NCBI GenBank assembly: GCA_002367105.1
Contig: DFCS01000044.1
Span: 222,831-286,830 of the forward strand
From: Hungatella sp. UBA3048
Lineage (GTDB): Bacteria; Bacillota; Clostridia; Lachnospirales; Lachnospiraceae
DNA length: 64,000 bases
Direction: 5' to 3'
Of this stretch, positions 35,566-44,355 are shown in pieces (within the stretch, counting starts at the first letter, position 1; the number at the start of each line of letters is the position of its first letter). The translations under genes were made by a program, and so were the position numbers. The notes under the pieces are model-generated. The model was given only the letters and a program-made list of their open reading frames with translations, did no database searches and was not told the origin of the DNA.

Positions 35566-36819
35566 ATGAAACAACAGGTAATCATCGTAGGAGCAGGAGC
35601 TTCCGGTCTGGCAGCGGCTATCCAGGCAGCCAGACAGGGTGCTTCTGTTACCGTTTTAGAACATACAGCCAAACCGGGAAAAAAACTTCTTTCCACCGGA
35701 AACGGAAAATGCAATTTAACCAATTTAATCACCCCTGATGGCACTTACCGGGGAGGTCAGCAGGAGTTTATTAAAAAAGTGCTGGATCACATAACAGTAG
35801 AACAGACGCTGGGATTTTTCCGGGACCTGGGTCTTGTTCTTACAGACCGGAATGGATATGTCTATCCCAACACCGGACAAGCCGTTTCTGTTTTAGAAGC
35901 CCTTCTTTTTGAACTTAACCATCTGGGCGTTTCCATCATCACTGACTGTCAGGTTGAGGAGATAAGGAAGGATTTGTCCCTGATGACCTCAAAAGGTAAG
36001 AAAAAGGCAGATGCCATCATTTTAGCAGCAGGTTCCATGGCGGCTCCAAAAACAGGATCCGATGGAAGCGGTTATAAACTGGCAAGAGCTTTGGGGCACC
36101 GCATCGTTAAGCCGCTGCCTGCTTTGGTACAGCTAAAGTGCAGGGAAAAGTGGTACAAACAGGCAGCCGGTGTCAGGACAGAGGCTACTGTAACGCTTAA
36201 AATAGACGGAAAAACTGCAGCAGAAGACCGTGGGGAACTTCAGTTCACGGATTATGGAATCTCCGGCATTCCGGTTTTCCAGGTCAGCCGTTTTGCTGCC
36301 AGAGGAATCGATACAGGCCGACAGGTGACGGCAGAACTGGATTTATTACCTTTCATGGATTTTGACAGTGCCAGTAAGCTTCTTTCGGAAAGGGCGAAGC
36401 GCTTTAGCTACCGGCCGGCGGAAGAATTTTTAAATGGTGTATTGAATCACAAGCTTGCGCGGATACTTTTAAAGGAAGCCGGGATCCCAGAGAAAGGCTT
36501 TGTTAAAGATATCACAACCATGCAGATAAAAAAGCTGACCTCTGCTTTAAAGGGACTTAAAACTGAAATCCTTGCCGCCAATTCCTTTGATCAGGCTCAG
36601 GTGTGCAGCGGAGGCATTGATACCAGGGAAGTGGACCCTAATACCATGGAGTCAAAACTAATGAACGGACTTTACCTGGCTGGGGAGATTCTTGACGTGG
36701 ATGGCATCTGCGGAGGTTATAACCTTCAGTGGGCGTGGTCATGCGGCATACTGGCAGGTACTAGTGCAGGAAAGGCGGTCCTTCGGGGCAGGAAAGAGGA
36801 ACGTAATGATCAGAATTAA
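35566..36819 (+). CDS. HI0933-family NAD(P)/FAD-dependent oxidoreductase
   Basis: 417-residue flavoprotein. N-terminal Rossmann motif GAGASGLAAAIQAARQG (residues ~7-23) for FAD, followed by GKKLLSTGNGKCNLTN, typical of the HI0933/YhiN family, and a C-terminal GEILDVDGICGGYNLQWAWSCG loop that closes on FAD. The substrate is unknown. It overlaps the next FAD gene by 14 bases and shares its promoter. Confidence 0.88.
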   Translation: MKQQVIIVGAGASGLAAAIQAARQGASVTVLEHTAKPGKKLLSTGNGKCNLTNLITPDGTYRGGQQEFIKKVLDHITVEQTLGFFRDLGLVLTDRNGYVYPNTGQAVSVLEALLFELNHLGVSIITDCQVEEIRKDLSLMTSKGKKKADAIILAAGSMAAPKTGSDGSGYKLARALGHRIVKPLPALVQLKCREKWYKQAAGVRTEATVTLKIDGKTAAEDRGELQFTDYGISGIPVFQVSRFAARGIDTGRQVTAELDLLPFMDFDSASKLLSERAKRFSYRPAEEFLNGVLNHKLARILLKEAGIPEKGFVKDITTMQIKKLTSALKGLKTEILAANSFDQAQVCSGGIDTREVDPNTMESKLMNGLYLAGEILDVDGICGGYNLQWAWSCGILAGTSAGKAVLRGRKEERNDQN

Positions 36820-38401
36820 TCAGCTAAAGCTGCCGGTGGATCACACAGAAGAGGCATTATGGGCAAAGGCAGCAAAAATATTAAAAATTCCGGTAAAGGA
36901 AATCCGCTCCATTCAAATAATCAAACAGTCTGTTGATGCAAGAAAAAAAGAGGAAATCCATTTTACTTACAGCATCGATGTGGAAACTACAAAAGAAGAG
37001 TCTGTGATACATAAAGCAAAAAGCGGAGACATTGGAATATCAGAGAAAAAAGAATACTCCTTTCCAAAGCCCGGTACCGAACAAATGACCAGCCGGCCGG
37101 TAATTATCGGAGCCGGACCGGCCGGGCTTTTTTGCGGGCTCATGCTGGCAAGACACGGATACCGCCCCCTTCTTCTGGAACGGGGAGAATCCGTGGAAAA
37201 GCGCAGGGAGGCCGTAGACTTATTCTGGAATGGCGGGACATTAAAACCGGATTGTAATGTACAGTTTGGAGAGGGAGGCGCAGGTACCTTTTCCGATGGA
37301 AAGCTTAATACCCTTGTGAAAGATCCTCTTATGAGGAACCGGAAGGTATTGGAGATTTTCGTGGAATTCGGTGCTGATCCCTCTATTCTCTATGTAAATA
37401 AACCTCATATCGGCACTGATGTTTTAAGCGGCATCGTGAGAGGAATGAGGGAGGAGATCATAAACCTTGGAGGAGAGGTCCGTTTTAACAGCCGTGTGAC
37501 CGATTTTATCGTAAAAGAAGGCAGGCTGCAGGGAGTGATGGTCGATGCTAAGGAAGAGATCCCCACAGAAATTCTTGTGCTGGCTATCGGACACAGCGCC
37601 AGGGATACCTTTGAAGTCCTGAATAAAAGAGGCATTCCTATGGAGGCAAAGGCCTTTGCGGTGGGCTTAAGAATCCAGCATCCACAGGAAAGCATCAACC
37701 GTTCCCAGTATGGAACCGGAGACCATCTAGTATTGGGCCCGGCGGATTACAAGCTGACCCACCAGTGCACAAACGGAAGAGGTGTATATACTTTCTGTAT
37801 GTGTCCCGGAGGATATGTAGTCAATGCCTCCTCGGAGGAACACAGACTTGCAGTAAACGGAATGAGTTATCACAAGAGGGATGGCGTAAACGCCAACAGC
37901 GCCTTGATTGTTACCATAACACCAGAGGATTTTGGCGGTACAACTCCTCTTGCCGGAATCGCTTATCAAAGACGGCTGGAAGAAGCGGCCTTTTTAAGCA
38001 GCAGCGGGAAAATTCCAGTCCAGCTTTACGGAGATTTTAAAAAGAATCAGCCCTCAAAGGCATTTGGTGATGTAGAACCGGCCTTTAAAGGCTTATATGA
38101 TTTTGCCAACATCAGAGACTTTCTTCCTGAATACCTATCAGAATCCCTGATTCAGGGAGTGGAAACCTTTGAGCGCCGGATTCATGGCTTTTCCAGGCCG
38201 GACGCCATCCTGGCAGGTGTGGAAAGCAGAACTTCTTCACCGGTACGCATTCCCAGAGACGAAACCTTTGAATGCAGTATCAACGGAATTTATCCATGCG
38301 GAGAAGGCGCCGGCTATGCAGGAGGGATCACCTCTGCTGCAATGGACGGCTTAAAAGTGGCGGAAGCCATTGCTTCCAGATTTGACAGGTTTTCTATATA
38401 A
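36806..38401 (+). CDS. FAD-dependent dehydrogenase, YhiN/GidA-like uncharacterised family
   Basis: 531 residues from the ATG at 36806, preceded by AGAGGA. An N-terminal ~85-residue domain (IRINQLKLPVDHTEEALWAKAAK...) precedes the FAD site GAGPAGLFCGLMLARHG near residue 98. Also visible: CNVQFGEGGAGTFSDGKLNT and a C-terminal GEGAGYAGGITSAAMDGLKVAEA loop. Common in Clostridia as an NAD(FAD)-utilising dehydrogenase of unknown substrate. A longer reading from 36692 would overlap the previous gene by 128 bases and is rejected. Confidence 0.88.
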   Translation: MIRINQLKLPVDHTEEALWAKAAKILKIPVKEIRSIQIIKQSVDARKKEEIHFTYSIDVETTKEESVIHKAKSGDIGISEKKEYSFPKPGTEQMTSRPVIIGAGPAGLFCGLMLARHGYRPLLLERGESVEKRREAVDLFWNGGTLKPDCNVQFGEGGAGTFSDGKLNTLVKDPLMRNRKVLEIFVEFGADPSILYVNKPHIGTDVLSGIVRGMREEIINLGGEVRFNSRVTDFIVKEGRLQGVMVDAKEEIPTEILVLAIGHSARDTFEVLNKRGIPMEAKAFAVGLRIQHPQESINRSQYGTGDHLVLGPADYKLTHQCTNGRGVYTFCMCPGGYVVNASSEEHRLAVNGMSYHKRDGVNANSALIVTITPEDFGGTTPLAGIAYQRRLEEAAFLSSSGKIPVQLYGDFKKNQPSKAFGDVEPAFKGLYDFANIRDFLPEYLSESLIQGVETFERRIHGFSRPDAILAGVESRTSSPVRIPRDETFECSINGIYPCGEGAGYAGGITSAAMDGLKVAEAIASRFDRFSI

Positions 38402-38402
38402 A

Positions 38403-38431
38403 TTGACGAAATCATAAAAATGATGTAAGAT
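38403..38431 (+). promoter_or_regulatory. Promoter of proB
   Basis: TTGACG (38403-38408), 17-nt spacer, TAAGAT (38426-38431). Confidence 0.65.
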
Positions 38432-38459
38432 ATGAAACAAAAAGAAATACAGAAAGCAG

Positions 38460-39335
38460 ATGATAATGAAGATGAACGCCACAGAACGAGAGGAACTAAA
38501 GGATAAAAAAAGGATTGTGATAAAGATTGGATCCTCATCCTTAACCCATGCCTACACAGGGGATTTGAATCTGATGAAAATTGAAAAGCTGGTTCGGGTA
38601 ATCAGTGATTTAAAGGGACAGGGAAAGCAGGTAGTTTTAGTTTCCTCAGGCGCAATAGCAGCAGGACGTCAGGCTCTTGGGCACCATACCAGACCTGTAA
38701 CCATATCAGAAAAACAAGCATTCGCCGCCGTGGGTCAGGCCAGGCTTATGATGGTGTACCAAAAGCTGTTTGCTGAATATAATCAAATAGCGGCACAGGT
38801 TCTTTTAACCAAAAATACCATGGTTAATGACAGCAGCCGTTATAATGCCCAGAACACCTTTGATGAACTTTTAAAACTTGGGACCATCCCCATTGTCAAT
38901 GAAAACGATACCGTATCCACCTCTGAAATTCCTCTGGTGGATAATTTCGGCGATAATGACCGGCTTTCCGCCATTGTTGCCGCATTGATCGGGGCAGATC
39001 TTTTAATATTATTATCGGATATTGACGGTCTTTATTCCGATGATCCCAGACAAAACCCGAAGGCAGAATTTATCGGTTTGGTAAAGGAAATCACGCCTAA
39101 GCTGCTTGATATGGGAAAATCCACCTCCGGAAGCGATGTGGGAACCGGAGGCATGGCTGCAAAGCTTGCTGCCGCCCGTATTGCTACGGACAGCGGTTCC
39201 GATATGGTCATTGCAAACGGTGACCAGGTGGAGGTCATCGAGCAGATCGTAACAGGAGAAGAAAAAGGAACCCTGTTCCTGGCCCATTCAAACCATGACT
39301 TTGACTTAATGGACTATATTAATCACGAATATTAA
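38460..39335 (+). CDS. proB: Glutamate 5-kinase, short form without PUA domain
   Basis: Phosphorylates glutamate, first step of proline synthesis. About 291 residues: amino-acid-kinase fold with KIGSSSL, VSSGAIAAGRQAL, NENDTVS, FGDNDRLSAIVA and the ATP-site segment GTGGMAAKLAAARIA. The common ~370-residue enzyme carries a C-terminal PUA domain; here the protein ends shortly after the kinase domain. Three ATGs (38460, 38466, 38472) are possible starts and none has a strong ribosome-binding site. First gene of the proline unit; proA comes third after it. Confidence 0.92.
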   Translation: MIMKMNATEREELKDKKRIVIKIGSSSLTHAYTGDLNLMKIEKLVRVISDLKGQGKQVVLVSSGAIAAGRQALGHHTRPVTISEKQAFAAVGQARLMMVYQKLFAEYNQIAAQVLLTKNTMVNDSSRYNAQNTFDELLKLGTIPIVNENDTVSTSEIPLVDNFGDNDRLSAIVAALIGADLLILLSDIDGLYSDDPRQNPKAEFIGLVKEITPKLLDMGKSTSGSDVGTGGMAAKLAAARIATDSGSDMVIANGDQVEVIEQIVTGEEKGTLFLAHSNHDFDLMDYINHEY

Positions 39336-39345
39336 GGAGAACCCT

Positions 39346-39567
39346 ATGAATCAGGATAAGATCGACAGAATCAATACACTTTATCATAAATCAAAAGCAA
39401 CAGGATTATCGGAAGAAGAACAGGCGGAGCAGGCTGCTTTACGAAGAGAGTATATCGAATCCATCCGCAATAGTTTACGGGGAAATTTAAACAACATTTC
39501 CATTCAGGAGGAAGACGGATCCGTAACGGATTTGGGTAAAAAGTATGGAAAAGTTGGAGAAGAATGA
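39346..39567 (+). CDS. DUF896 (YnzC-like) protein
   Basis: 73-residue helical protein. The N-terminus MNQDKIDRINTLYHKSKATGL followed by EEEQAEQAALRREYIESIRNSLR (landmarks) is diagnostic of DUF896, a two-helix family related to Bacillus YnzC, which is under SOS control there; the function is unknown. It lies 10 bp after proB and overlaps fthC by 23 bases, so it appears to be translated with the proline/folate unit. Confidence 0.88.
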   Translation: MNQDKIDRINTLYHKSKATGLSEEEQAEQAALRREYIESIRNSLRGNLNNISIQEEDGSVTDLGKKYGKVGEE

Positions 39568-40087
39568 TATCAGGCGATTGATAAAGGAACAGCGAAAGAC
39601 CTTGGAAACGGTTACCGAGAGTGTTTGGAACGATGCCATCTGCGAGCAGCTTTTAAGCCTTGATGATATCCTTCGGGCATATTGTGTTTACTGCTATGTC
39701 TCCTTTCGTCAGGAAGCAGGTACCTGGAAGTTCATGGAAGCTTTGGTAAAACAGGGAAAATACATAGCAGTACCAAAGGTTGTTGGAAAGGAACTTGAAT
39801 TTTATTCCATTTCAGGAAAAGCAGATTTAGAAGAAGGCGTCATGGGTATTATGGAGCCGAAACCAACCTGTTTAAAAATCCATGATCCGGAAGCTCCTGT
39901 GATTGTTCCGGGAGTTGCTTTTGATAAATCCGGAAACCGGCTCGGATACGGCGGCGGATATTATGACCGGTTCTTTGAAAGAGAACCAAATCATCCCCGC
40001 ATTGCCATTGCCTACGGCTTCCAGGTCTTTGATCATATTCCTACGGAACCACATGACAAACGTATGGACCGGATTATCATTCCTTAA
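39545..40087 (+). CDS. fthC: 5-formyltetrahydrofolate cyclo-ligase
   Basis: 180 residues. Converts 5-formyl-THF to 5,10-methenyl-THF with ATP, recycling a dead-end folate. Landmarks: the N-terminal basic IRRLIKEQRKTL, VPKVVGKELEFY, the central VPGVAFDKSGNRLGYGGGYYDRFF loop (ATP/folate site, ~123-146) and PHDKRMDRII at the end. It overlaps the DUF896 gene and sits between proB and proA. Confidence 0.92.
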   Translation: MEKLEKNDIRRLIKEQRKTLETVTESVWNDAICEQLLSLDDILRAYCVYCYVSFRQEAGTWKFMEALVKQGKYIAVPKVVGKELEFYSISGKADLEEGVMGIMEPKPTCLKIHDPEAPVIVPGVAFDKSGNRLGYGGGYYDRFFEREPNHPRIAIAYGFQVFDHIPTEPHDKRMDRIIIP

Positions 40088-40130
40088 GGTATTCCCTTAA
40101 GAGCAAGAAAAAAACACCGATTAAGAAACA

Positions 40131-40164
40131 ACCTTCGGGTACCCTTTACACCCGATAAAGCGGG
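40131..40164 (+). other. Structured leader element B, upstream of proA
   Basis: Within the 133-bp gap before proA, ACCTTCGGGT (40131-40140) and CCCG/CGGG (40151-40154 with 40161-40164) form two hairpins. The sequence matches leader element A (11619-11656) through CCTTCGGGTA and the following CCTTTA..CCC. A further GC-rich run and GCCC/GGGC pairing follow (to about 40190). No T-box consensus is present. Confidence 0.35.
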
Positions 40165-40220
40165 GGGGCCCTGCCCAAAGTTTAAGGGCAATCATAAGGA
40201 AAAGATTGGAGGAACCTTTT

Positions 40221-41465
40221 ATGACGATTACTGAAATCGGAAAAAAAGCAAAAGAAACAGCCGGAATTATAGGAATACAGGGATCAGCAAAAAAGAATGA
40301 AGGCTTAAAGGCAGCGGCAGCAGCCCTTCTGGAAGGAGAAGCGGAAATCCTCGCCGCAAACCAGGAGGATGTAATAAAAGCTGCTGCTTCCGGAATGACC
40401 GCCGGACTGATTGACCGCCTGGAACTGACTCCTGCGAGAATCGAAGCCATGGCCGACGGACTTTTATCCGTGGCTGCGTTAGATGACCCGGTGGGAGAAG
40501 TGCTTTCCATGAAGATCCGCCCCAACGGCCTGACCATCGGTCAGAAGCGCGTTCCTTTGGGTGTTGTAGGTATTATATACGAAGCCAGGCCCAACGTGAC
40601 CGCCGATGCATTTGGGCTCTGCTTTAAATCAGGAAATGCCGTGATCTTAAAGGGCGGAAGCGATGCTCTGGAATCCAATATGTTCATAGTTAAATGGCTC
40701 CGTACCGGCTTAAGGAATGCAGGCCTTCCAGAGGATGCCATCCAGCTCATCACTGATACTGACAGAGAAGTAACAAAGGAATTCATGCGTCTTAGGGAAT
40801 ATGTGGATGTATTGATCCCAAGAGGAGGCGCCGGATTAATAAAAACCGTTGTGGATAACAGTACCATTCCGGTCATTGAAACAGGAACCGGAAACTGCCA
40901 TATTTTTGTCGATGAATCCGCAGATTTTGATATGGCCTTAGATATCATATTTAATGCAAAGACCCAGAGGATCGGAGTGTGCAATGCTTGCGAATCCCTG
41001 GTCATTCACAGAGCAATTGCCCCTCAGTTCCTGCCTTTATTAAAAGAGAGACTCGCTAAAAAATCGGTAGAGATCCGGGCGGATGAAGAAGCCTGCACCA
41101 TGATAGAGGGATTTGTCCCTGCGGCCGAAGAAGATTGGGGCAGTGAATACCTGGACTATATTTTGTCCTTAAAGATTGTTGGCTCTGTAGATGAAGCGAT
41201 TTCTCACATTAATCGTTATAACACCAAGCATTCCGAAGCCATCATCACATCAGATTATAATAACGCTCAGAAGTTTTTAAATGAGATCGATGCAGCAGCC
41301 GTTTATGTCAATGCATCCACACGTTTTACGGATGGATATGAATTCGGCTTTGGTGCTGAGATCGGGATCAGTACCCAAAAGCTCCATGCAAGAGGTCCAA
41401 TGGGGCTCAAAGAGCTGACGACCACCAAATATATCATATATGGGGATGGCCAGGTACGTCCGTAG
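40221..41465 (+). CDS. proA: Gamma-glutamyl phosphate reductase
   Basis: Second step of proline synthesis, NADPH reduction to glutamate semialdehyde. 414 residues from the ATG at 40221 with GGAGG at 40208-40212; an in-frame TTG at 40206 overlaps that site. Aldehyde-dehydrogenase fold: [33 protein letters not shown], the catalytic Cys in [12 protein letters not shown], and the C-terminal [22 protein letters not shown]. Closed by a strong bidirectional terminator. Confidence 0.96.
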   Translation: MTITEIGKKAKETAGIIGIQGSAKKNEGLKAAAAALLEGEAEILAANQEDVIKAAASGMTAGLIDRLELTPARIEAMADGLLSVAALDDPVGEVLSMKIRPNGLTIGQKRVPLGVVGIIYEARPNVTADAFGLCFKSGNAVILKGGSDALESNMFIVKWLRTGLRNAGLPEDAIQLITDTDREVTKEFMRLREYVDVLIPRGGAGLIKTVVDNSTIPVIETGTGNCHIFVDESADFDMALDIIFNAKTQRIGVCNACESLVIHRAIAPQFLPLLKERLAKKSVEIRADEEACTMIEGFVPAAEEDWGSEYLDYILSLKIVGSVDEAISHINRYNTKHSEAIITSDYNNAQKFLNEIDAAAVYVNASTRFTDGYEFGFGAEIGISTQKLHARGPMGLKELTTTKYIIYGDGQVRP

Positions 41466-41482
41466 CCTGGGCTGTCTTTTAT

Positions 41483-41529
41483 AAAAATGGCTGTGAGATA
41501 GAATTTTTTTCTATCTCACAGCCATTTTT
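41483..41529. terminator. Bidirectional terminator between proA and the GntR gene
   Basis: Perfect 21-bp inverted repeat (41483-41503 and 41509-41529; AAAAATGGCTGTGAGATAGAA and its complement) around a TTTTT loop, with A-run and T-run ends serving both convergent genes. Confidence 0.93.
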
Positions 41530-41573
41530 ATTATCAGAGAATCTTCAGTCCTCCCTGGAAGGGCTTTTTTAGG

Positions 41574-42287
41574 TCAGCTTTTGACATAAGTCAACTGGTA
41601 TTTCGGTGAGTTAAGCGTTAATTCCGTATAATCCATGATCTGATTATTGGTCAGATAAGTAGTATTGGCAACTCTCAGAATGGGAGTATCCAAAGAAATT
41701 CCAAACATCTCTGCAATACTTTTTGAAGGATGAAGAGGGGTTACCGTATGGTCGCTGTATGCGATTTTCAATCCCTTTACCTTTTCAAAATACTGATATT
41801 TTGACTGCTGCAGTACCTGCATGGAGATATCGGGATATAACCGGCTGGACATATAGGTCGTTTCAAACTGAAAAATTTCATCATTTGCATACCGGATTCT
41901 TTCAATAAAATAAATGGGTTCCCCTGTCTCAATCTTTAAGATGGAAGCAATGTTTGAAGGTGCTTTCTGGATCATAAAGGTGGGAACTTCTGTCCGGACG
42001 GAAATTCCCTGTTCACACATTACTTCTGAAAATCCCTGGATGGAACTGGGGTTTAATGTAACAGAAGGGTGGCATACAAATGTTCCGACTCCGGCAACTC
42101 TTGTCAAAAGACCCTTTGCAACCAGATTATCTGTGGCTTTTCTGACAGTCACCCTTGATACATGATAAGTGTTAGAAAGCTCCAGCTCTGTGGGAATAAG
42201 ATCGTCTTTTTTGTAATAACCTAAATTTATTTTCTGAAGCAAGTCATTTTCTATCTGTTTATATTGTGCAATTCTTTTTTCTGCCAT
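41574..42287 (-). CDS. GntR/HutC family transcriptional regulator with UTRA ligand domain
   Basis: 237 residues from the ATG at 42287, minus strand; AGGTG in the segment 42295-42299 is the ribosome-binding site, so the GTG at 42296 is not the start. Winged helix (~1-70): LIPTELELSNTYHVSRVTVRKATDNL and GVGTFV; UTRA domain (~85-237) for sugar-phosphate-type effectors. It is divergent from the sulfatase-PTS operon and shares a 246-bp intergenic region with repeated operator-like sites, so it probably controls that operon and itself. The effector is likely an imported phosphorylated sugar (inference). Confidence 0.88.
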   Translation of the reverse strand: MAEKRIAQYKQIENDLLQKINLGYYKKDDLIPTELELSNTYHVSRVTVRKATDNLVAKGLLTRVAGVGTFVCHPSVTLNPSSIQGFSEVMCEQGISVRTEVPTFMIQKAPSNIASILKIETGEPIYFIERIRYANDEIFQFETTYMSSRLYPDISMQVLQQSKYQYFEKVKGLKIAYSDHTVTPLHPSKSIAEMFGISLDTPILRVANTTYLTNNQIMDYTELTLNSPKYQLTYVKS

Positions 42288-42323
42288 AATAATCACCTCA
42301 TTTTATAATAAAACCAGTTCTTT

Positions 42324-42496
42324 AATTGTATTATACTTTGAAATAAATGACAATACATATTTGAATCAATATGTAAACTGCGCAGCATATTAATAAAGGA
42401 TACTGCATATTCCATGATAATACAATTGAATTAAATGTATTGACATTAATGAATAATTGTAGTATATTATGTACAGAAATGATAATACATATTAAC
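42324..42496. promoter_or_regulatory. Operator-like repeat cluster between gntR and the sulfatase-PTS operon
   Basis: Five AT-rich related sites: 42347-42361 ATGACAATACATATT; 42414-42428 ATGATAATACAATTG; 42479-42493 ATGATAATACATATT; and two in the opposite orientation, 42324-42336 (complement GTATAATACAATT) and 42453-42470 (complement ATAATATACTACAATTAT). The first reverse site covers a TATAAT -10 of the gntR side (42335-42330); the second covers the spacer and -10 of the operon promoter. This suits repression of both genes by the GntR protein. Confidence 0.6.
42440..42468 (+). promoter_or_regulatory. Promoter of the sulfatase-PTS operon
   Basis: Perfect TTGACA (42440-42445), 17-nt spacer, TATATT (42463-42468). 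Operator-like repeats overlap the -10 and the start region. The leader is about 60 nt. Confidence 0.8.
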
Positions 42497-42533
42497 GGAG
42501 ATAAATACATTTGAACAGCAGGAGGTACAATTA

Positions 42534-43898
42534 GTGAAAAATGTATTGTATATTCATACCCATGATTCCGGGCGGGTATTAAGCCCCTATGGTTATAAGG
42601 TTCCCACGCCGAATATGGAATCCTTTTCCAGGACAGCAGCCGTGTTTCGGAATGCGTACTGTGCAGGCCCGACTTGTTCGCCCAGCCGGGCAGCAATGCT
42701 GACAAGTACGTATCCGCATCAGAATGGCATGTTAGGTCTGGCCCAGAGAGGCTTTACCATGGATTACAGCAAACATCTGGTTCATTATCTGAACGGAAAT
42801 GGCTACTATACCGTACTTTGCGGAATCCAGCATGAAGCAGGCTGGTATCTGGACCGGAAACTGGGAGCGGCCGAGATTGGCTATCGGGAAGAACTGACCA
42901 CAGATAATTCCGGATATTCTCAGGAAGAGCTGGTGGACTGGGATAAGGAAAATGCAGGTAAGGTCTGCCGGTGGCTGAAAAATTATAACAAAGAACAGCC
43001 CTTTTTCCTTTCTTACGGAATGTATGCAACCCATCGGAGGTTTCCTGATAGGATTGATGATGATATTGATCCTGAATACGCCCTTCCCCCTTATCCGATT
43101 CCGGACACAAGGGAAACCCGTAACGATTTTGCAGGTTATCTGATGAGCGTAAAATGCGCAGATGCCTGTTTCGGCCAGGTGATTTCCTGCTTAAAAGAAG
43201 AGGGCTTATGGGAAAATACCATTATACTCTTTACAACTGATCACGGTTTGCCAAATCCCTTTTCAAAATGTACCTTGTTTGACAGCGGGATCGGTGTAAA
43301 TCTAATGCTTCGTTCACCGGGAGCTTTGGCGAACGGAACCGTTGCAGACAGTCTGGTTTCCCATATGGATGTATTTCCTACGCTTTGCGAGCTGCTTGGA
43401 CTGGAGAAACCGGAATATTTGGAAGGAAAATCACTGGTTCCTCTGCTGACAGGGGAGAAAGAGGAAATCAGGTCCGATGTCTTTGCCGAAATCAATTTCC
43501 ACACGTCTTATGAGCCGGCACGTTGTGTACGCACGAAGCGTTACAAATATATCCGCTATTATGATACAGCCTATTTGAAGATTAACCAGTCAAACATCGA
43601 TGAATCTATGACAAAAGATTATTTTCTGAAGCAGGATCTGGAAAGCCAGACAAAGTACGGAGAAGCTCTTTACGATCTTCTTTATGATCCGGGAGAACGT
43701 AATAATCTGGCACATAACGGGGAATACGCTTCGGTTTTAAATGAAATGAGACATAGATTACTGGTTTACCAGGAAGAGACAGGAGATCCGATTCTGAAAG
43801 GTGAAATTACAATAAAACCAGAATGGAAAATAAACAGAAAGGAGTGCAAGACTGCAAGTTCAAAAAATCCAGAAGATTACGTCAGCTTTGGAAAATGA
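42534..43898 (+). CDS. Cytoplasmic sulfatase (C-type, CSPSR), first gene of PTS operon
   Basis: 454-residue alkaline-phosphatase-superfamily sulfatase. GTG start at 42534 after AGGAGG. The formylglycine motif is C48-S-P-S-R in GPTCSPSRAAMLT, so the Cys must be oxidised by a maturase (anSME in anaerobes), which is not in this window. No signal peptide: the protein opens directly with the first strand MKNVLYIHTHDSG, meaning cytosolic action. Metal ligands appear in HTHDS at the N-terminus and TTDHG near residue 239. The PTS genes next to it suggest it removes sulfate from an imported sugar (inference). Confidence 0.88.
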   Translation: MKNVLYIHTHDSGRVLSPYGYKVPTPNMESFSRTAAVFRNAYCAGPTCSPSRAAMLTSTYPHQNGMLGLAQRGFTMDYSKHLVHYLNGNGYYTVLCGIQHEAGWYLDRKLGAAEIGYREELTTDNSGYSQEELVDWDKENAGKVCRWLKNYNKEQPFFLSYGMYATHRRFPDRIDDDIDPEYALPPYPIPDTRETRNDFAGYLMSVKCADACFGQVISCLKEEGLWENTIILFTTDHGLPNPFSKCTLFDSGIGVNLMLRSPGALANGTVADSLVSHMDVFPTLCELLGLEKPEYLEGKSLVPLLTGEKEEIRSDVFAEINFHTSYEPARCVRTKRYKYIRYYDTAYLKINQSNIDESMTKDYFLKQDLESQTKYGEALYDLLYDPGERNNLAHNGEYASVLNEMRHRLLVYQEETGDPILKGEITIKPEWKINRKECKTASSKNPEDYVSFGK

Positions 43899-43911
43899 AA
43901 GGAGGAAAAGG

Positions 43912-44337
43912 ATGATAGGAATGATTGTAGCCGGCCATGGCAGTTATGCCGCAGGGATCACAAGCGGACTGAAACTGCTGGCTGGAGTGCCGGAGTATTA
44001 TGAACCAGTGGATTTCCTGGAGGAAGATTCTCTGGAGATTCTAACCGGAAAATTGGCGGCAGCGGCTGAAAGGCTTTCCCAATGCACCGGAATTTTGATT
44101 TATACGGATTTGACCGGAGGATCCCCGTTTAATGTCTCCGTACGTATGAAATTGGAACGGCCTGGCAAAATAGCGGTAATCGGCGGAGCGAACCTTCCGG
44201 CAGTACTGGAAGGATATATGTCAAGAGGTTCCATGGACAGTGCTTCTGAAATTGCTGAAGAGAGCTTGGCTGCGGGTAAAAATGCAATGGTACAGTTTGA
44301 AGAAACTGCTGTCGCGGAAGGGGATTACGAAGAATAA
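43912..44337 (+). CDS. PTS mannose/fructose/sorbose-family EIIA component
   Basis: 141 residues from the ATG at 43912 with an ideal AGGAGG at 43900-43905. Phosphorylatable His is H9 in VAGHGSYAAG; LIYTDLTGGSPFN is the family's second landmark. It transfers phosphate from HPr to EIIB. It overlaps nothing and is 13 bp after the sulfatase stop. General EI and HPr must be encoded elsewhere. Confidence 0.92.
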   Translation: MIGMIVAGHGSYAAGITSGLKLLAGVPEYYEPVDFLEEDSLEILTGKLAAAAERLSQCTGILIYTDLTGGSPFNVSVRMKLERPGKIAVIGGANLPAVLEGYMSRGSMDSASEIAEESLAAGKNAMVQFEETAVAEGDYEE

Positions 44338-44355
44338 AAAATGGAGGAATAAGGT

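Noticed and set aside
36692..36805. Longer reading of the second FAD protein from 36692
   Set aside because: It lies within the HI0933-family gene in another frame; AGAGGA before the ATG at 36806 marks the true start.
40088..40220. T-box riboswitch upstream of proA
   Set aside because: No AGGGTGGNACCGCG-type T-box sequence or specifier-loop structure is seen; only small hairpins similar to the leader at 11619.
42341..42496. CRISPR-like repeats between gntR and the sulfatase
   Set aside because: The repeats are short, AT-rich, irregularly spaced and in both orientations, as expected of operator sites, with no spacers of constant length.
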